Below, one piece after another: positions 1-8,289 of a stretch of DNA of 64,000 bases; position 1 is the stretch's first letter; each line of letters starts with the position of its first letter. The DNA comes from Clostridiales bacterium. Lineage in GTDB: Bacteria > Bacillota > Clostridia > Oscillospirales > Oscillospiraceae. A model generated the notes under the pieces. The model saw only the letters and a list, made by a program, of their open reading frames with translations. It searched no databases and was not told the origin of the DNA. The stretch is from positions 1 through 64,000 of the forward strand of contig SFDT01000003.1 of NCBI GenBank assembly GCA_004558115.1, in the 5' to 3' direction. The position numbers and the translations under genes are program-made.

Positions 1-251
1 ACGCCGGTCCGAGCCGTTTCTCTGGCCAGGTGGGTCTTGATGCGCTGGAAGAGTTCCTCGGGGATCTGGAATGCCATCGTTCTGCTGCCTGTCATGTTGA
101 TTCCTCCATTCTCATCTTTCATCTTGTAGTATTCAGTGAGCAGTGATGCGATGTACTGGCTGGTGGTCATCTCCAGGCGGTCTTTTTCTTCTGTTACCCG
201 GTTGTGCAGGGCGATGTCGATTTGGGCGCATAGATTTTTCTTGTCTGCCAT
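1..251 (-). CDS. Partial mobile-element-type accessory protein (runs off left edge)
   Basis: The start codon lies at 251 on the minus strand with an AAAGGAG ribosome site upstream, and the frame stays open to the window edge, so only the first 83 codons are visible. The protein begins MADKKNLCAQID and continues with a short helical stretch (MTTSQYIASLLTEYYKM), then a second segment starting MTGSRTMAFQIPEELFQRIK. Both halves look like small ribbon-helix-helix or helical DNA-binding modules. From memory, proteins of this form are common in clostridial integrative and conjugative elements. The exact function is unknown to me. Its position beside a tRNA gene fits the end of an integrated element, but no integrase is visible. 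Confidence 0.7.
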   Translation of the reverse strand, partial: MADKKNLCAQIDIALHNRVTEEKDRLEMTTSQYIASLLTEYYKMKDENGGINMTGSRTMAFQIPEELFQRIKTHLARETARTG

Positions 252-314
252 GGTCTGCGCTCCTTTCCTCGTTTTGCAACGCAAGTATATCCAAAACCAT
301 GGTAGAAAGCTATT

Positions 315-361
315 ACCAAGACCACCAAGGAACCAAGGACAAAGCAAGCAATACCACCAAG
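315..361. repeat. Cluster of ACCAAG repeats upstream of the left-edge gene
   Basis: ACCAAG occurs at 315, 324, 332 and 356, and the longer word ACCACCAAG occurs at 321-329 and 353-361. The cluster sits upstream of the minus-strand gene that starts at 251, where an operator or recombinase-binding site would be expected. The role is inferred only from position and repetition. Confidence 0.4.
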
Positions 362-383
362 TGAAACAGCTATGTAATAAAAA

Positions 384-436
384 GAGAGAAGCCCCCGTTG
401 GCAGTTCGATTTGAACTGCCAGCGGGGGCTTCTCTC
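384..436. terminator. Very long hairpin, bidirectional terminator-like
   Basis: A 24-bp stem (384-407 with 413-436, one G-U wobble) closes a 5-nt loop. A-rich sequence lies on the left (T-rich on the minus strand) and TTTTCTCTTT on the right, so it could stop transcription either way. It separates the left-edge module from the tRNA gene. The stretch 252-598 holds no convincing gene, only this hairpin, the ACCAAG repeats and the tRNA trailer hairpins. Confidence 0.65.
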
Positions 437-537
437 GCTGTTTTCTCTTTGCTCAGAGGTTCGAATCACCCCACATCACGAAAATGGCCTTTTGCATCTC
501 CATCTCGTCTGGTGCTCGATTTTGTCCTCTGAAACGG

Positions 538-590
538 CTGAAACCCTTGCCGCAGCAAGGGTTTCAGGGGTTGCATCTTTTTCAGCAACC
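538..590 (-). terminator. Two hairpins downstream of tRNA-Leu
   Basis: A perfect 13-bp stem (538-550 with 555-567, CGCA loop) and a second 6-bp stem (569-574 with 585-590) follow the 3' end of the tRNA on the minus strand. They probably form the trailer or terminator of the tRNA transcript, although no strong T-run follows. Confidence 0.5.
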
Positions 591-595
591 TTAGT

Positions 596-681
596 TGGTG
601 CCGGTGGTGGGACTCGAACCCACACGGTGTCGCCACCAACGGATTTTGAGTCCGTCACGTCTACCATTCCATCACACCGGC
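596..681 (-). tRNA. tRNA-Leu (anticodon CAA), CCA encoded
   Basis: Read on the minus strand, the acceptor arms GCCGGTG and CACCGGC pair. The anticodon stem ACGGA/TCCGT encloses the loop CTCAAAA with anticodon CAA. A long variable arm marks a class II tRNA, and GGGTTCGAGTCCC forms the T arm. The discriminator A is followed by an encoded CCA at 598-596. The CAA anticodon reads UUG leucine codons. The gene ends next to the apparent mobile-element module, and tRNA 3' ends are frequent integration targets. Confidence 0.95.
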
Positions 682-697
682 ATTCAGATACCTGCAC

Positions 698-726
698 ATT
701 ATACAAGAAGCGCGGAGAAAATTCAA
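698..726 (-). promoter_or_regulatory. Sigma-A promoter of tRNA-Leu
   Basis: On the minus strand, TTGAAT (726-721), a 17-bp spacer and a perfect TATAAT (703-698) lie just upstream of the tRNA 5' end. Confidence 0.75.
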
Positions 727-795
727 GAGGGGATTTTAAAGTGGGGCTAAAAAATGAACAGACCATTAAATGCGGGGAAATTCAGAAGAAAAGCC

Positions 796-824
796 TACAC
801 AAAAGAGGGGGAACGTGCTATCAT
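796..824 (+). promoter_or_regulatory. Candidate sigma-A promoter for the 878 lipoprotein operon
   Basis: TACACA (796-801), a 17-bp spacer and TATCAT (819-824) lie about 50 bp before the start codon. The -35 is weak. Confidence 0.4.
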
Positions 825-877
825 ATATAAGTTAAATTATGCGGTTTTGCCTGCCGGGAGAGGAAGGAGGCGGGGAT

Positions 878-2215
878 ATGAAAAAAATATTGGCGGTGTG
901 GATGCTGCTGGCGGTGTCCCTGCTGACCTGCGGGTGCGGGCTGACCTTCTCCGCCGAGGAGCTGTACTGTCTGCCTAAGCTCCCGGTGGAATACACGGAG
1001 CTGGACAACCGGATCAACGCCATTTTGGCGGAGGGAGCGGAGTACGCCGCCCCCACCTCCGGCCGGAATATCCAGCCGGTGCAGCTGGAGGACCTGGACG
1101 GCGACGGCCAGGAGGAGGCAGTGGCCTTTTTCCGCAACGCCTCCGACGAAAAGCCGTTGAAGATCTGTATTTTTACCGCCGACGGCGAGAGCTACCGGCA
1201 GACGGCTGTGATTGAGAGCAGCGGCACCAGCATTTACAGCGTCACGTACAGCGACCTGAACGCCGACGGCTGTTCAGAGATCCTTGTGGGCTGGCGGGTC
1301 ACCACGGACCTGCAGGCCCTGGTGGTATACTCCCTGCGAAACGGCGAGGTGACGGAGCTGCTGCGGACCAACTACGTCCGCTACGCCGTTACGAATCTGG
1401 ACCAGGACCAGCTGCAGGAGCTGGTGGTCCTGCACTCTCTGGATGAGAGCGGCAGCGTGGCGGACTATTACGCCTGGCAGGACGGCACGATCCAGCTGCG
1501 CTCCTCCGCCCGTATCTCCATCACCATGGCGGAGCTGACCCAGCTGGGACGCATTTCCAGCGGCACACTGTCGGACGAAGTGCCGGCGCTGTTTGTCACC
1601 GGCGTGGAGGAGTCCGCCTGGGCCATTACGGATATTCTGGCGGTCCGCAACGGAGATCTGACCAACGTGGTCCTCTCGGATGATACCGGCGTGTCCAGCG
1701 AGATCGCGCCCTACCGCTCCCTGTATCCCACGGACATCAACGGCGACGGCGTCACGGAGGTCCCGTGGCCCGTGGCCCTGCCGGACCGGGACGACGGGGG
1801 AGAGCAGGCCTACCAGCGCATCGACTGGCGCAGCTATGACAGCGGCGGAGAGCCTGCGACGGTGCTGAGCACCTACCACGATATTGAGGACGGCTGGTAC
1901 TTCCTCCTGCCGGATGCCTGGACGGACCAGATCGCGGTCTCCCGCGGTGTGGCGCCTGACGAGGCCTATGTGACCTTTTACCGGATGGACGGCCAGACGC
2001 CCCAGTCCTTCCTGCGCATCACCGCCATCACCGGCAGCAGCCGGAACGTCAAAGCGGTGCGGGGCGGGCGGTTTATTCTCAGCCGCCAGGCGGAGACCAT
2101 CTACACGGCGGAACTGCTGGAGGGCAACGCCGGCTGGAGCCTGGGCATGACGGAGGACGAGGTCTGCTCCGCCTTCAACCTGATCACCAAGGAATGGATG
2201 TACGGGGACAACTGA
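878..2215 (+). CDS. FG-GAP/VCBS-like repeat lipoprotein
   Basis: This 445-residue protein starts at the ATG at 878, which follows an AGGAGG site. An upstream ATG at 839 lacks a good site and would bury the signal peptide. MKKILAVWMLLAVSLLTCGCG is a lipoprotein signal with cysteines at the lipobox. Several calcium-binding-like motifs of the FG-GAP/VCBS type follow (DLDGDGQEE, DLNADGCSE, DINGDGVTE), which suggests a partial beta-propeller displayed on the outer face of the membrane. It heads a cluster with a response regulator, an EcsC protein and a sensor kinase, so a sensing or envelope-stress role is plausible. The ligand is unknown. Confidence 0.8.
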   Translation: MKKILAVWMLLAVSLLTCGCGLTFSAEELYCLPKLPVEYTELDNRINAILAEGAEYAAPTSGRNIQPVQLEDLDGDGQEEAVAFFRNASDEKPLKICIFTADGESYRQTAVIESSGTSIYSVTYSDLNADGCSEILVGWRVTTDLQALVVYSLRNGEVTELLRTNYVRYAVTNLDQDQLQELVVLHSLDESGSVADYYAWQDGTIQLRSSARISITMAELTQLGRISSGTLSDEVPALFVTGVEESAWAITDILAVRNGDLTNVVLSDDTGVSSEIAPYRSLYPTDINGDGVTEVPWPVALPDRDDGGEQAYQRIDWRSYDSGGEPATVLSTYHDIEDGWYFLLPDAWTDQIAVSRGVAPDEAYVTFYRMDGQTPQSFLRITAITGSSRNVKAVRGGRFILSRQAETIYTAELLEGNAGWSLGMTEDEVCSAFNLITKEWMYGDN

Positions 2216-2236
2216 CGGAAACAGAAAGGACGAATC

Positions 2237-2923
2237 ATGAAAAAAGTTTTGGTTTTGGAGGATGAATCCAGTATCCGCAGCTTTATCGTCATCAATCTGC
2301 GCCGGGCGGGCTATGACGTCATCGAGGCGGAAAGCGGTGAGGAGGCTCTGGAGCGTTTAAAAGAACATCCGGACACCAAAGTGGCCCTGCTGGATATCAT
2401 GCTGCCCGGCATCGACGGCTTTGAGGTCTGCCGCCGCATCCGGGCCACCAACACGAAGATCGGCATCATCATGCTGACGGCCCGCTCCCAGGAGATGGAC
2501 AAGGTGACGGGGCTGATGACCGGCGCCGATGACTATGTGACAAAGCCCTTTTCCCCGGCGGAGCTCACCGCCCGGGTGGACGCGCTGTTCCGCCGGGCCG
2601 GCGGAGAGGAGCCGGTGTCCTCCGGCGAGATCCGGCAGCCGCCCTTCCTGCTGAACACCCGGAACCGGACCCTGGAAAAGGACGGCCAGCGCATCAAGCT
2701 GACCCAGGTGGAGTACTCCATCATGAAGGTGTTTATGGAAAACCCCGGCAAGGCCTTGTCCCGGGAGGAGATTCTGGACATGGTCTGGGGCCGGGACTAT
2801 TTCGGCGAACTGAAGATCGTGGACGTGAACATCCGCCGCCTGCGGCTGAAGATCGAGGACAACGTCCAAAACCCCACCTACATCACCACCGTCTGGGGCT
2901 ACGGCTACAAATGGGGCTTTTAA
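2237..2923 (+). CDS. OmpR/PhoB-family response regulator
   Basis: This is a 228-residue two-domain regulator. The receiver domain spans about residues 1-120, with acidic residues E8, D9 and E10, phospho-acceptor D53 (LLDIMLPGIDG), T81 and K103. The C-terminal winged helix ends in the typical TTVWGYGYKW. Phosphorylation by a sensor kinase should switch DNA binding. The cognate kinase is probably the one at 3745, separated by the EcsC gene. The next gene overlaps its 3' end by 13 bp, indicating co-transcription. Target genes cannot be read from the sequence. Confidence 0.95.
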   Translation: MKKVLVLEDESSIRSFIVINLRRAGYDVIEAESGEEALERLKEHPDTKVALLDIMLPGIDGFEVCRRIRATNTKIGIIMLTARSQEMDKVTGLMTGADDYVTKPFSPAELTARVDALFRRAGGEEPVSSGEIRQPPFLLNTRNRTLEKDGQRIKLTQVEYSIMKVFMENPGKALSREEILDMVWGRDYFGELKIVDVNIRRLRLKIEDNVQNPTYITTVWGYGYKWGF

Positions 2924-3705
2924 GGCGGGAGTCCGCCTGGACCAAGGCGTACCGCCAGATGTGGCAGCGGGAACAGCGGTTTCTGGAGCGCTACGGGACG
3001 GCGGCGGAGTCGTCCCTGGACCGGAAGCTGGATGAAAAGATCCCGCCTGCCCTGCGGGAGACGCTCCACGGGGCCTTTGTGAAGGCCTTTGAGGTGGTGT
3101 TTCAAAAGGGAGACGCCGTCATCCGGAAGGCGGGCGGCACGGAAAAGCGGCAGCAGGACTTCATGATCCGTGAATACCTGGCGGACCAGCGGGAGAGCCG
3201 GAAAAACCTGCGGGCCTTCCGGAAGGCCGCGGCCGCTTCCGGGCGGGGCAATGTGGCCCTGTCCGGTGCCGCCGGCGTGGGCATGGGCCTTTTTGGCGTG
3301 GCCCTGCCGGACATCCCCCTGTTTACGGGGCTGCTGCTGAAAAGCATTTACGAGACGGCGGAGACCTTCGGCTTTCCCTGCGAGGGAGAGCCGGAGAAAA
3401 TACTGGCCCTGCGGCTCATAGAAACAGCCCTTTCCAGCGGCGATGCGCTGCGGGAGAAGGACCGCCTCATCGACGAATTTTTCCAGACGGGCCGCTGGCC
3501 GGACCGGCTGGTACTGGCGGAGCAGGTCCGCGCCGCCGCCCGAAGGCTGTCGGAGACGGTGGTGTACGGCAAGTTTTTGCAGAATATCCCGGTGGCCGGC
3601 GCGGCCGGCGGCGCCAAGGACGCCGTGTGCCTGCGGCGGGTGCAGCAGTACGCGGCCATCAAGTATGAAAAGCGGTTTTTGATCCGCCGGCGCACCGGCG
3701 GCTGA
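2911..3705 (+). CDS. EcsC-family protein
   Basis: This 264-residue protein matches the EcsC family: a charged helical N-terminus, then a glycine-rich hydrophobic core (NVALSGAAGVGMGLFGVALPD) and a following LLLKSIYETAETFGFP stretch. EcsC proteins are membrane-associated proteins of poorly defined biochemistry. The Bacillus namesake lies beside an ABC exporter that affects secretion. The start at 2911 overlaps the regulator gene in another frame and has a weak ribosome site, so translational coupling is likely. A later ATG at 2959 is possible. Its place between a regulator and its kinase is unusual. Confidence 0.8.
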   Translation: MGLLRRESAWTKAYRQMWQREQRFLERYGTAAESSLDRKLDEKIPPALRETLHGAFVKAFEVVFQKGDAVIRKAGGTEKRQQDFMIREYLADQRESRKNLRAFRKAAAASGRGNVALSGAAGVGMGLFGVALPDIPLFTGLLLKSIYETAETFGFPCEGEPEKILALRLIETALSSGDALREKDRLIDEFFQTGRWPDRLVLAEQVRAAARRLSETVVYGKFLQNIPVAGAAGGAKDAVCLRRVQQYAAIKYEKRFLIRRRTGG

Positions 3706-3744
3706 GAGCATCGGAAAACAACGGGAAAGGAGGCGGAAAGCAGA

Positions 3745-5196
3745 ATGGCGGAGGAAGAAAGAGGCGCCCGGGGACGGGCTCTGCGGGTCCGCGGCCTGCG
3801 GCAGCGGTGGATCGTCAACAGCATCATGCCCATTTTGATCCTGCTGGGCCTGCTGGTGACGCTGTTTTCCGCCGGTATTTCCAGCTATTATTACGGCATC
3901 ATGCGGGACGGCCTGGAAAAGCAGGCCACCGCCGAAGCCGGTGCCTTTAACGACTATTTCATGGACAACGGCTATACGGAGTATCTCCAGCGGGCCATCC
4001 AGTCCACCACCAGCTTTACAGATAAGGACCGCATCGAGCTGCAATTCATCAACAGCGCCGGCCGCATCCAGGTGTCCTCTACCTCCAGTTTGAAGACCGG
4101 CCTCAAGCCCGGGACGGAGGAGATCAGCCAGGCCATCAGCCAGAAGGAGACGAAGGTGTTCCAGGGCCAGGACCCGGAGACGGGAGAGAGCATTATGGCG
4201 GTGTCCGCCCCGCTGATATACAGCGGAAAGGTGGTGGGTGTACTGCGGCTGGTGACCTCCCTGCGGGCGGTGAACCGGCAGATCCTCATTGCCGTCGCCG
4301 CCATTTTCCTGGTGGCGGGCATCTGTATGACCATGGTCATCATCGCCAACCTGCTGTTCATCAACAACGTGGTGGAGCCGGTGGCGGTGGTCAGCGACGC
4401 CGCCAAGCGCATTTCCGCCGGCAGCTACGGCATCCAGATCGAGAATAAATACACCGACGAGTTGGGCGAGCTGGTGGACAACATCAACGACATGTCTTTG
4501 AAGATCGGCCAGAACGAGAAGATGAAAAGCGAGTTCATCTCCTCCGTGTCCCATGAGCTGCGCACGCCCCTCACCGCCATCAACGGCTGGGGCGAGACCA
4601 TTCTGGAAGACCCCACCGGCGACCCGGAGCAGCTGCGCCGGGGCATCCGCATCATCCTGAACGAGTCCCGGCGCCTTTCCACCATGGTGGAGGAGCTGCT
4701 GGAATTTTCCAAGATGGAGGATGGCCGCTTCACTCTCCGGGTGGAGCAGGTGGATTTGCAGGCGGAGTTTGAGGACGCCATTTTCACCTACCGGGAGCTG
4801 TTCCGGCAGGAGGGCATCGGCTTGGACTACGAGGCGGGGGACGAGCTGCTACCGCCCATCTCCGGTGACCCGGAGCGGCTGAAGCAGGTGTTCTGCAACG
4901 TGCTGGACAACGCCGCCAAGCACGGCGGTGCCGGCGGGCGCATTTCCGCCTCCGTCTGCCTGGAGGATGACGCGGAGGTCATCCGCATCCGGGACTACGG
5001 CCCCGGCATCCCCGAGGCGGAGCTGCCCTATGTGAAGCAGAAATTTTACAAGGGCTCCTCCAAGGCCCGGGGCAGCGGCATCGGCCTTGCCGTGTGCGAC
5101 GAGATCGTGAACCTCCACGGCGGCACCTTTGACATCGGAAACGCCCCCGGCGGCGGTGCGGTGGTCACCATCCGCCTGCCGGTCAAAGAAATTTGA
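3745..5196 (+). CDS. Membrane sensor histidine kinase (HAMP, HisKA, HATPase)
   Basis: This 483-residue kinase has a charged cytoplasmic N-terminus, a transmembrane helix near residues 24-47, an extracellular PAS/Cache-like sensor domain (about 48-180), a second helix near 181-205 and a HAMP linker. The dimerisation helix carries phospho-acceptor H270 in SHELRTPLTAINGW. The ATPase domain shows the N box (VLDNAAKHGG), DYGPGIP and GSGIGLAV. It probably phosphorylates the regulator at 2237. The gene is preceded by AAAGGAGG. The sensor domain gives no clear clue to the signal. Confidence 0.93.
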   Translation: MAEEERGARGRALRVRGLRQRWIVNSIMPILILLGLLVTLFSAGISSYYYGIMRDGLEKQATAEAGAFNDYFMDNGYTEYLQRAIQSTTSFTDKDRIELQFINSAGRIQVSSTSSLKTGLKPGTEEISQAISQKETKVFQGQDPETGESIMAVSAPLIYSGKVVGVLRLVTSLRAVNRQILIAVAAIFLVAGICMTMVIIANLLFINNVVEPVAVVSDAAKRISAGSYGIQIENKYTDELGELVDNINDMSLKIGQNEKMKSEFISSVSHELRTPLTAINGWGETILEDPTGDPEQLRRGIRIILNESRRLSTMVEELLEFSKMEDGRFTLRVEQVDLQAEFEDAIFTYRELFRQEGIGLDYEAGDELLPPISGDPERLKQVFCNVLDNAAKHGGAGGRISASVCLEDDAEVIRIRDYGPGIPEAELPYVKQKFYKGSSKARGSGIGLAVCDEIVNLHGGTFDIGNAPGGGAVVTIRLPVKEI

Positions 5197-5220
5197 ACGC
5201 GGAAAAAATCGAACAAATGT

Positions 5221-5249
5221 TTGCATCTTGCAAACGGATGTGATATCAT
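5221..5249 (+). promoter_or_regulatory. Sigma-A promoter of the DUF1385 gene
   Basis: TTGCAT (5221-5226), a 17-bp spacer and TATCAT (5244-5249) lie 23 bp before the start codon. Confidence 0.65.
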
Positions 5250-5272
5250 TTCAATCATAGAAAGGAACTTCC

Positions 5273-6244
5273 ATGGCAGAGAACAAATCCTGTGCCTTCC
5301 GCACCAGCATCGGCGGACAGGCGCTCATCGAGGGCATCCTCATGCGGGGCCCGGAAAAGCAGGCCATCGTGGTCCGGGACCAGGAGGGCCATCTGGTGGA
5401 AAAGGTGGAGGAGCTGAAGCTCATCAAGGACCGCTACCCCATCCTGGGCTGGCCCCTGGTGCGGGGCACCGTCAACTTCCTGGACTCCATGGTCAAGGGC
5501 GTCAAGGCCCTCATGTATTCCGCCGACTTCTATCCCGACGAGGAGGCGGCCCAGCCCTCCAAATTTGAGCTGTGGCTGGAAAAGCACCTCAGCAGCAAAA
5601 AGCTGGAGAGCGCCATCGTGGCCCTGGCGGTGGTGATGGGCGTGGGGCTGAGCCTTCTCTTGTTCATGGTGCTGCCCACCTTCCTCACCGGCGGCCTGAC
5701 CCACTTTTTCCCTGGCTTCCCCATGTGGGGCCGGAACCTGCTGGAGGGCATTTTGAAGATCGCCATCTTCCTGTTGTACCTGTTTTTCTGCTCCCGGCAG
5801 AAGGACATCTACCGGGTGTTCCAGTACCACGGCGCAGAGCACAAGACCATTTTCTGCTATGAGGCGGGCCTGCCTCTCACGGTGGAGAACGTCCGGGTGC
5901 AGCCCCGGCACCATCCCCGCTGCGGCACCAGCTTTTTGTTCGTGGTCATCTTCGTGTCCATCCTCGTCTCCAGCGTGGTGTTCGGCATTTGGCCCATCAC
6001 CAACACGCTGCTGCGGACGGCGGTCCATTTGCTGCTGCTGCCCCTGGTGGTGGGCATCACCTACGAGTTCAACCGCTGGGTGGGCCGCCATGTGCAGGAC
6101 AGCGGCCTGGCCCGGGTGCTGACGGCCCCCGGCATGTGGATGCAGAACTTCACCACCAACGAGCCGGACGACAGCATGATCGAAGTCGCCATCCGCTCTT
6201 TGGAGCTGGTGCTGCCCAGCGAAAAGGGCAAGGACGAGTGGTAA
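5273..6244 (+). CDS. DUF1385 family membrane protein (YqhQ-like)
   Basis: This 323-residue protein starts with the family signature (TSIGGQALIEGILMRGP) and carries the conserved QYHGAEHKTIFCYE and HPRCGTSFLF motifs. Hydrophobic segments near residues 115-140, 160-178, 220-245 and 250-270 indicate a polytopic membrane protein. The conserved His, Glu and Cys residues hint at metal binding, but no reaction is established for the family to my knowledge. It is followed by prmC, a linkage I recall in other Clostridia. Confidence in the family is high; the function remains unknown. Confidence 0.9.
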   Translation: MAENKSCAFRTSIGGQALIEGILMRGPEKQAIVVRDQEGHLVEKVEELKLIKDRYPILGWPLVRGTVNFLDSMVKGVKALMYSADFYPDEEAAQPSKFELWLEKHLSSKKLESAIVALAVVMGVGLSLLLFMVLPTFLTGGLTHFFPGFPMWGRNLLEGILKIAIFLLYLFFCSRQKDIYRVFQYHGAEHKTIFCYEAGLPLTVENVRVQPRHHPRCGTSFLFVVIFVSILVSSVVFGIWPITNTLLRTAVHLLLLPLVVGITYEFNRWVGRHVQDSGLARVLTAPGMWMQNFTTNEPDDSMIEVAIRSLELVLPSEKGKDEW

Positions 6245-6280
6245 GCCTCCATTGATGAAAAACAGATTGCGGAGCGTACT

Positions 6281-7147
6281 ATGGCTATCACATATAACAA
6301 TTTGTATTTGGATATCCGCCAGCAGCTGAAAAAAGCCGGCATCGAGGAGGCCACGCTGGAGGCCCGGGAGCTGGTGTGCTTCGGCACCGGCAAGAGCCGG
6401 GAGCAGCTTCAGCGGGACGGCGGCCTGTACGCCTCTCCGGAGCTGGAGGGCCGTGTCCGGGACCTGGTGGCCCGGCACCTGGCGGGAGAGCCGGTGGCGT
6501 ATCTCATCGGCGAGTGGGAGTTTTACGGCCTGCCCCTGGACATCTCCAGCGACGTGCTCATCCCCCGGCCCGACACGGAGGTCCTGGCGGGCCAGGCCAT
6601 CGAGTACCTCAAGACCCTGGGGGATTGCCGGGTGCTGGACCTGTGCGCCGGCAGCGGCTGCATCGGCCTGGCGGCGGCGTCCCAGGTGCCCCGGGCCCGG
6701 GTGGTGCTGGGGGAATGGTCTGACGGCGCTCTGAAGATCTGCCGCCAAAACATCCGCCGCAACGGCCTTTCCGGCCGGGTGGTGCCCATGCAGGTCAACG
6801 CCCTGGAAAAGCCGGAGCGGTCCCTGGGAGAGTTCCAGTGCATCATCTCCAACCCGCCCTACATCCCCGCCGGGGATATCGAGGGCCTGGATGTGTCCGT
6901 GAAGGACTACGAGCCCCATCTGGCCCTGGACGGCGGCGAGGACGGCCTGGATTTTTACCGGGCCATTTCCGAAAAGTGGAAGGATGCCCTGGTCCCCGGC
7001 GGCCGGCTGTACTTTGAGGTCGGCATCGGCCAGGCGGACGAGGTGCTGCGCATCATGCGGGCCCAGGGCTTTGGCGATATCCAGATCGTCAAGGACCTAC
7101 ACGACATTCCCCGGGTGGTCTACGGCACCCTTTGCACAGAGATTTGA
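6281..7147 (+). CDS. prmC: Peptide chain release factor N5-glutamine methyltransferase PrmC
   Basis: This 288-residue enzyme uses S-adenosylmethionine to methylate the glutamine of the GGQ loop in release factors 1 and 2, tuning translation termination. It has the helical N-terminal substrate-binding domain and the PYLIGEWEFYGL-like motif (here VAYLIGEWEFYG). A SAM-binding loop follows (VLDLCAGSGCIGLAAA), with the catalytic NPPY signature (IISNPPYIP). Length is normal for the family. It usually sits next to prfA, but no release factor gene is adjacent here. It is followed closely by recA. Confidence 0.95.
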   Translation: MAITYNNLYLDIRQQLKKAGIEEATLEARELVCFGTGKSREQLQRDGGLYASPELEGRVRDLVARHLAGEPVAYLIGEWEFYGLPLDISSDVLIPRPDTEVLAGQAIEYLKTLGDCRVLDLCAGSGCIGLAAASQVPRARVVLGEWSDGALKICRQNIRRNGLSGRVVPMQVNALEKPERSLGEFQCIISNPPYIPAGDIEGLDVSVKDYEPHLALDGGEDGLDFYRAISEKWKDALVPGGRLYFEVGIGQADEVLRIMRAQGFGDIQIVKDLHDIPRVVYGTLCTEI

Positions 7148-7182
7148 GAGCTTACAGACAGAGATTTTAGGAGGAGATACCT

Positions 7183-8289
7183 ATGGCAAAAGACAAAGCG
7201 CCCCTGCCCGCCGCGGCACCCGCCAGCGATAAAAAGAAGGCCATCGACACCGCCATGGCCCAGATCGAGAAAATGTACGGCAAGGGCTCCATCATGCGCT
7301 TCGGAGACCAGACGAACCTGAACGTGGACTTCATCCCCACCGGCTCCCTGGCCCTGGATGTGGCGTTGGGCATCGGCGGCCTGCCCCGGGGCCGCATCGT
7401 GGAGATCTACGGACCGGAGTCCTCCGGTAAGACCACCCTGGCCCTCCATGTGGTGGCCGAGGCCCAGAAAAAGGGCGGCGAGGTGGCCTTCGTGGACGCC
7501 GAGCACGCCCTGGACCCCACCTATGCCCGCGCCCTGGGCGTCAACGTGGAGGATATGCTCATCTCCCAGCCGGACACCGGCGAGCAGGCCCTGGAGATCA
7601 CCGAGGCCCTGGTCCGCTCCGGCGCCATCGACGTCATCGTGGTGGACTCCGTGGCCGCCCTGGTGCCCCGGGCGGAGATCGAGGGCGAGATGGGCGACAG
7701 CTATGTGGGCCTCCAGGCCCGGCTCATGAGCCAGGCCCTCCGCAAGCTCACCGGCGCCATCGGCAAGACCAACACCATCGTCATCTTCATCAACCAGCTG
7801 CGGGAAAAGGTGGGCGTCATGTACGGCAACCCCGAGGTCACCACCGGCGGCCGGGCCCTGAAGTTCTACGCCTCCGTCCGCATTGACGTGCGGCGCATCG
7901 AGGCCCTGAAAAACGGCAGCGAGATCATCGGCAACCGCACCCGGGCCAAAGTGGTGAAAAATAAAGTGGCGCCCCCCTTCCGGGAGGCGGAGTTTGACAT
8001 TATGTACGGCGAGGGCATCGCCCGCACCGGCGAGCTGGTGGACCTGGGCGTGAAGCTGGACCTGGTCCAGAAGTCCGGCTCCTGGTTCTCCATGGGCGAG
8101 GTCCGCATCGGCCAGGGCCGGGACGCCGCCAAGAAGTACCTCCAGGACAACCCGGAGATCGCCGCCAAGCTGGAGGCGGATATCCGCAAGAACTTCGACA
8201 AGCTGATGACGGGCCAGTCCCGGGTGGCCGCCAAGGCCGCCGGCCGGGCCGTGGATGTGAGCGCCGACGATTTCGACGATGCGGATTGA
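7183..8289 (+). CDS. recA: DNA recombinase RecA
   Basis: This 368-residue protein carries out strand exchange in homologous repair and stimulates LexA self-cleavage. Walker A is GPESSGKT (residues 77-84), Walker B lies at [11 protein letters not shown], the L1/L2 DNA loops contain the expected GEMGDSYVG and [16 protein letters not shown], and [10 protein letters not shown] follows. An AGGAGG site precedes the ATG. No LexA-type box is evident in the 35-bp gap after prmC, so transcription probably comes from upstream. The stop overlaps the start of recX by 11 bp. Confidence 0.99.
   Translation: MAKDKAPLPAAAPASDKKKAIDTAMAQIEKMYGKGSIMRFGDQTNLNVDFIPTGSLALDVALGIGGLPRGRIVEIYGPESSGKTTLALHVVAEAQKKGGEVAFVDAEHALDPTYARALGVNVEDMLISQPDTGEQALEITEALVRSGAIDVIVVDSVAALVPRAEIEGEMGDSYVGLQARLMSQALRKLTGAIGKTNTIVIFINQLREKVGVMYGNPEVTTGGRALKFYASVRIDVRRIEALKNGSEIIGNRTRAKVVKNKVAPPFREAEFDIMYGEGIARTGELVDLGVKLDLVQKSGSWFSMGEVRIGQGRDAAKKYLQDNPEIAAKLEADIRKNFDKLMTGQSRVAAKAAGRAVDVSADDFDDAD

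Noticed and set aside
458..467. GGTTCGAATC, a tRNA T-loop-like word that could mark an attachment site
   Set aside because: The flanking bases do not form a T-arm stem and do not match the T arm of the adjacent tRNA-Leu, so chance is more likely.
2920..4554. 544-codon open frame on the minus strand
   Set aside because: It lies antisense to the EcsC and kinase genes, has a His/Gly/Gln-rich composition typical of antisense frames in GC-rich DNA, and has no ribosome site or motif.
5255..6919. 554-codon minus-strand frame
   Set aside because: It is a shadow of the DUF1385 and prmC genes, with the same low-complexity composition and no recognisable domain.
7148..7182. LexA/SOS box upstream of recA
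   Set aside because: The 35-bp gap contains only a ribosome site; no GAAC-N4-GTTC-like palindrome is present.
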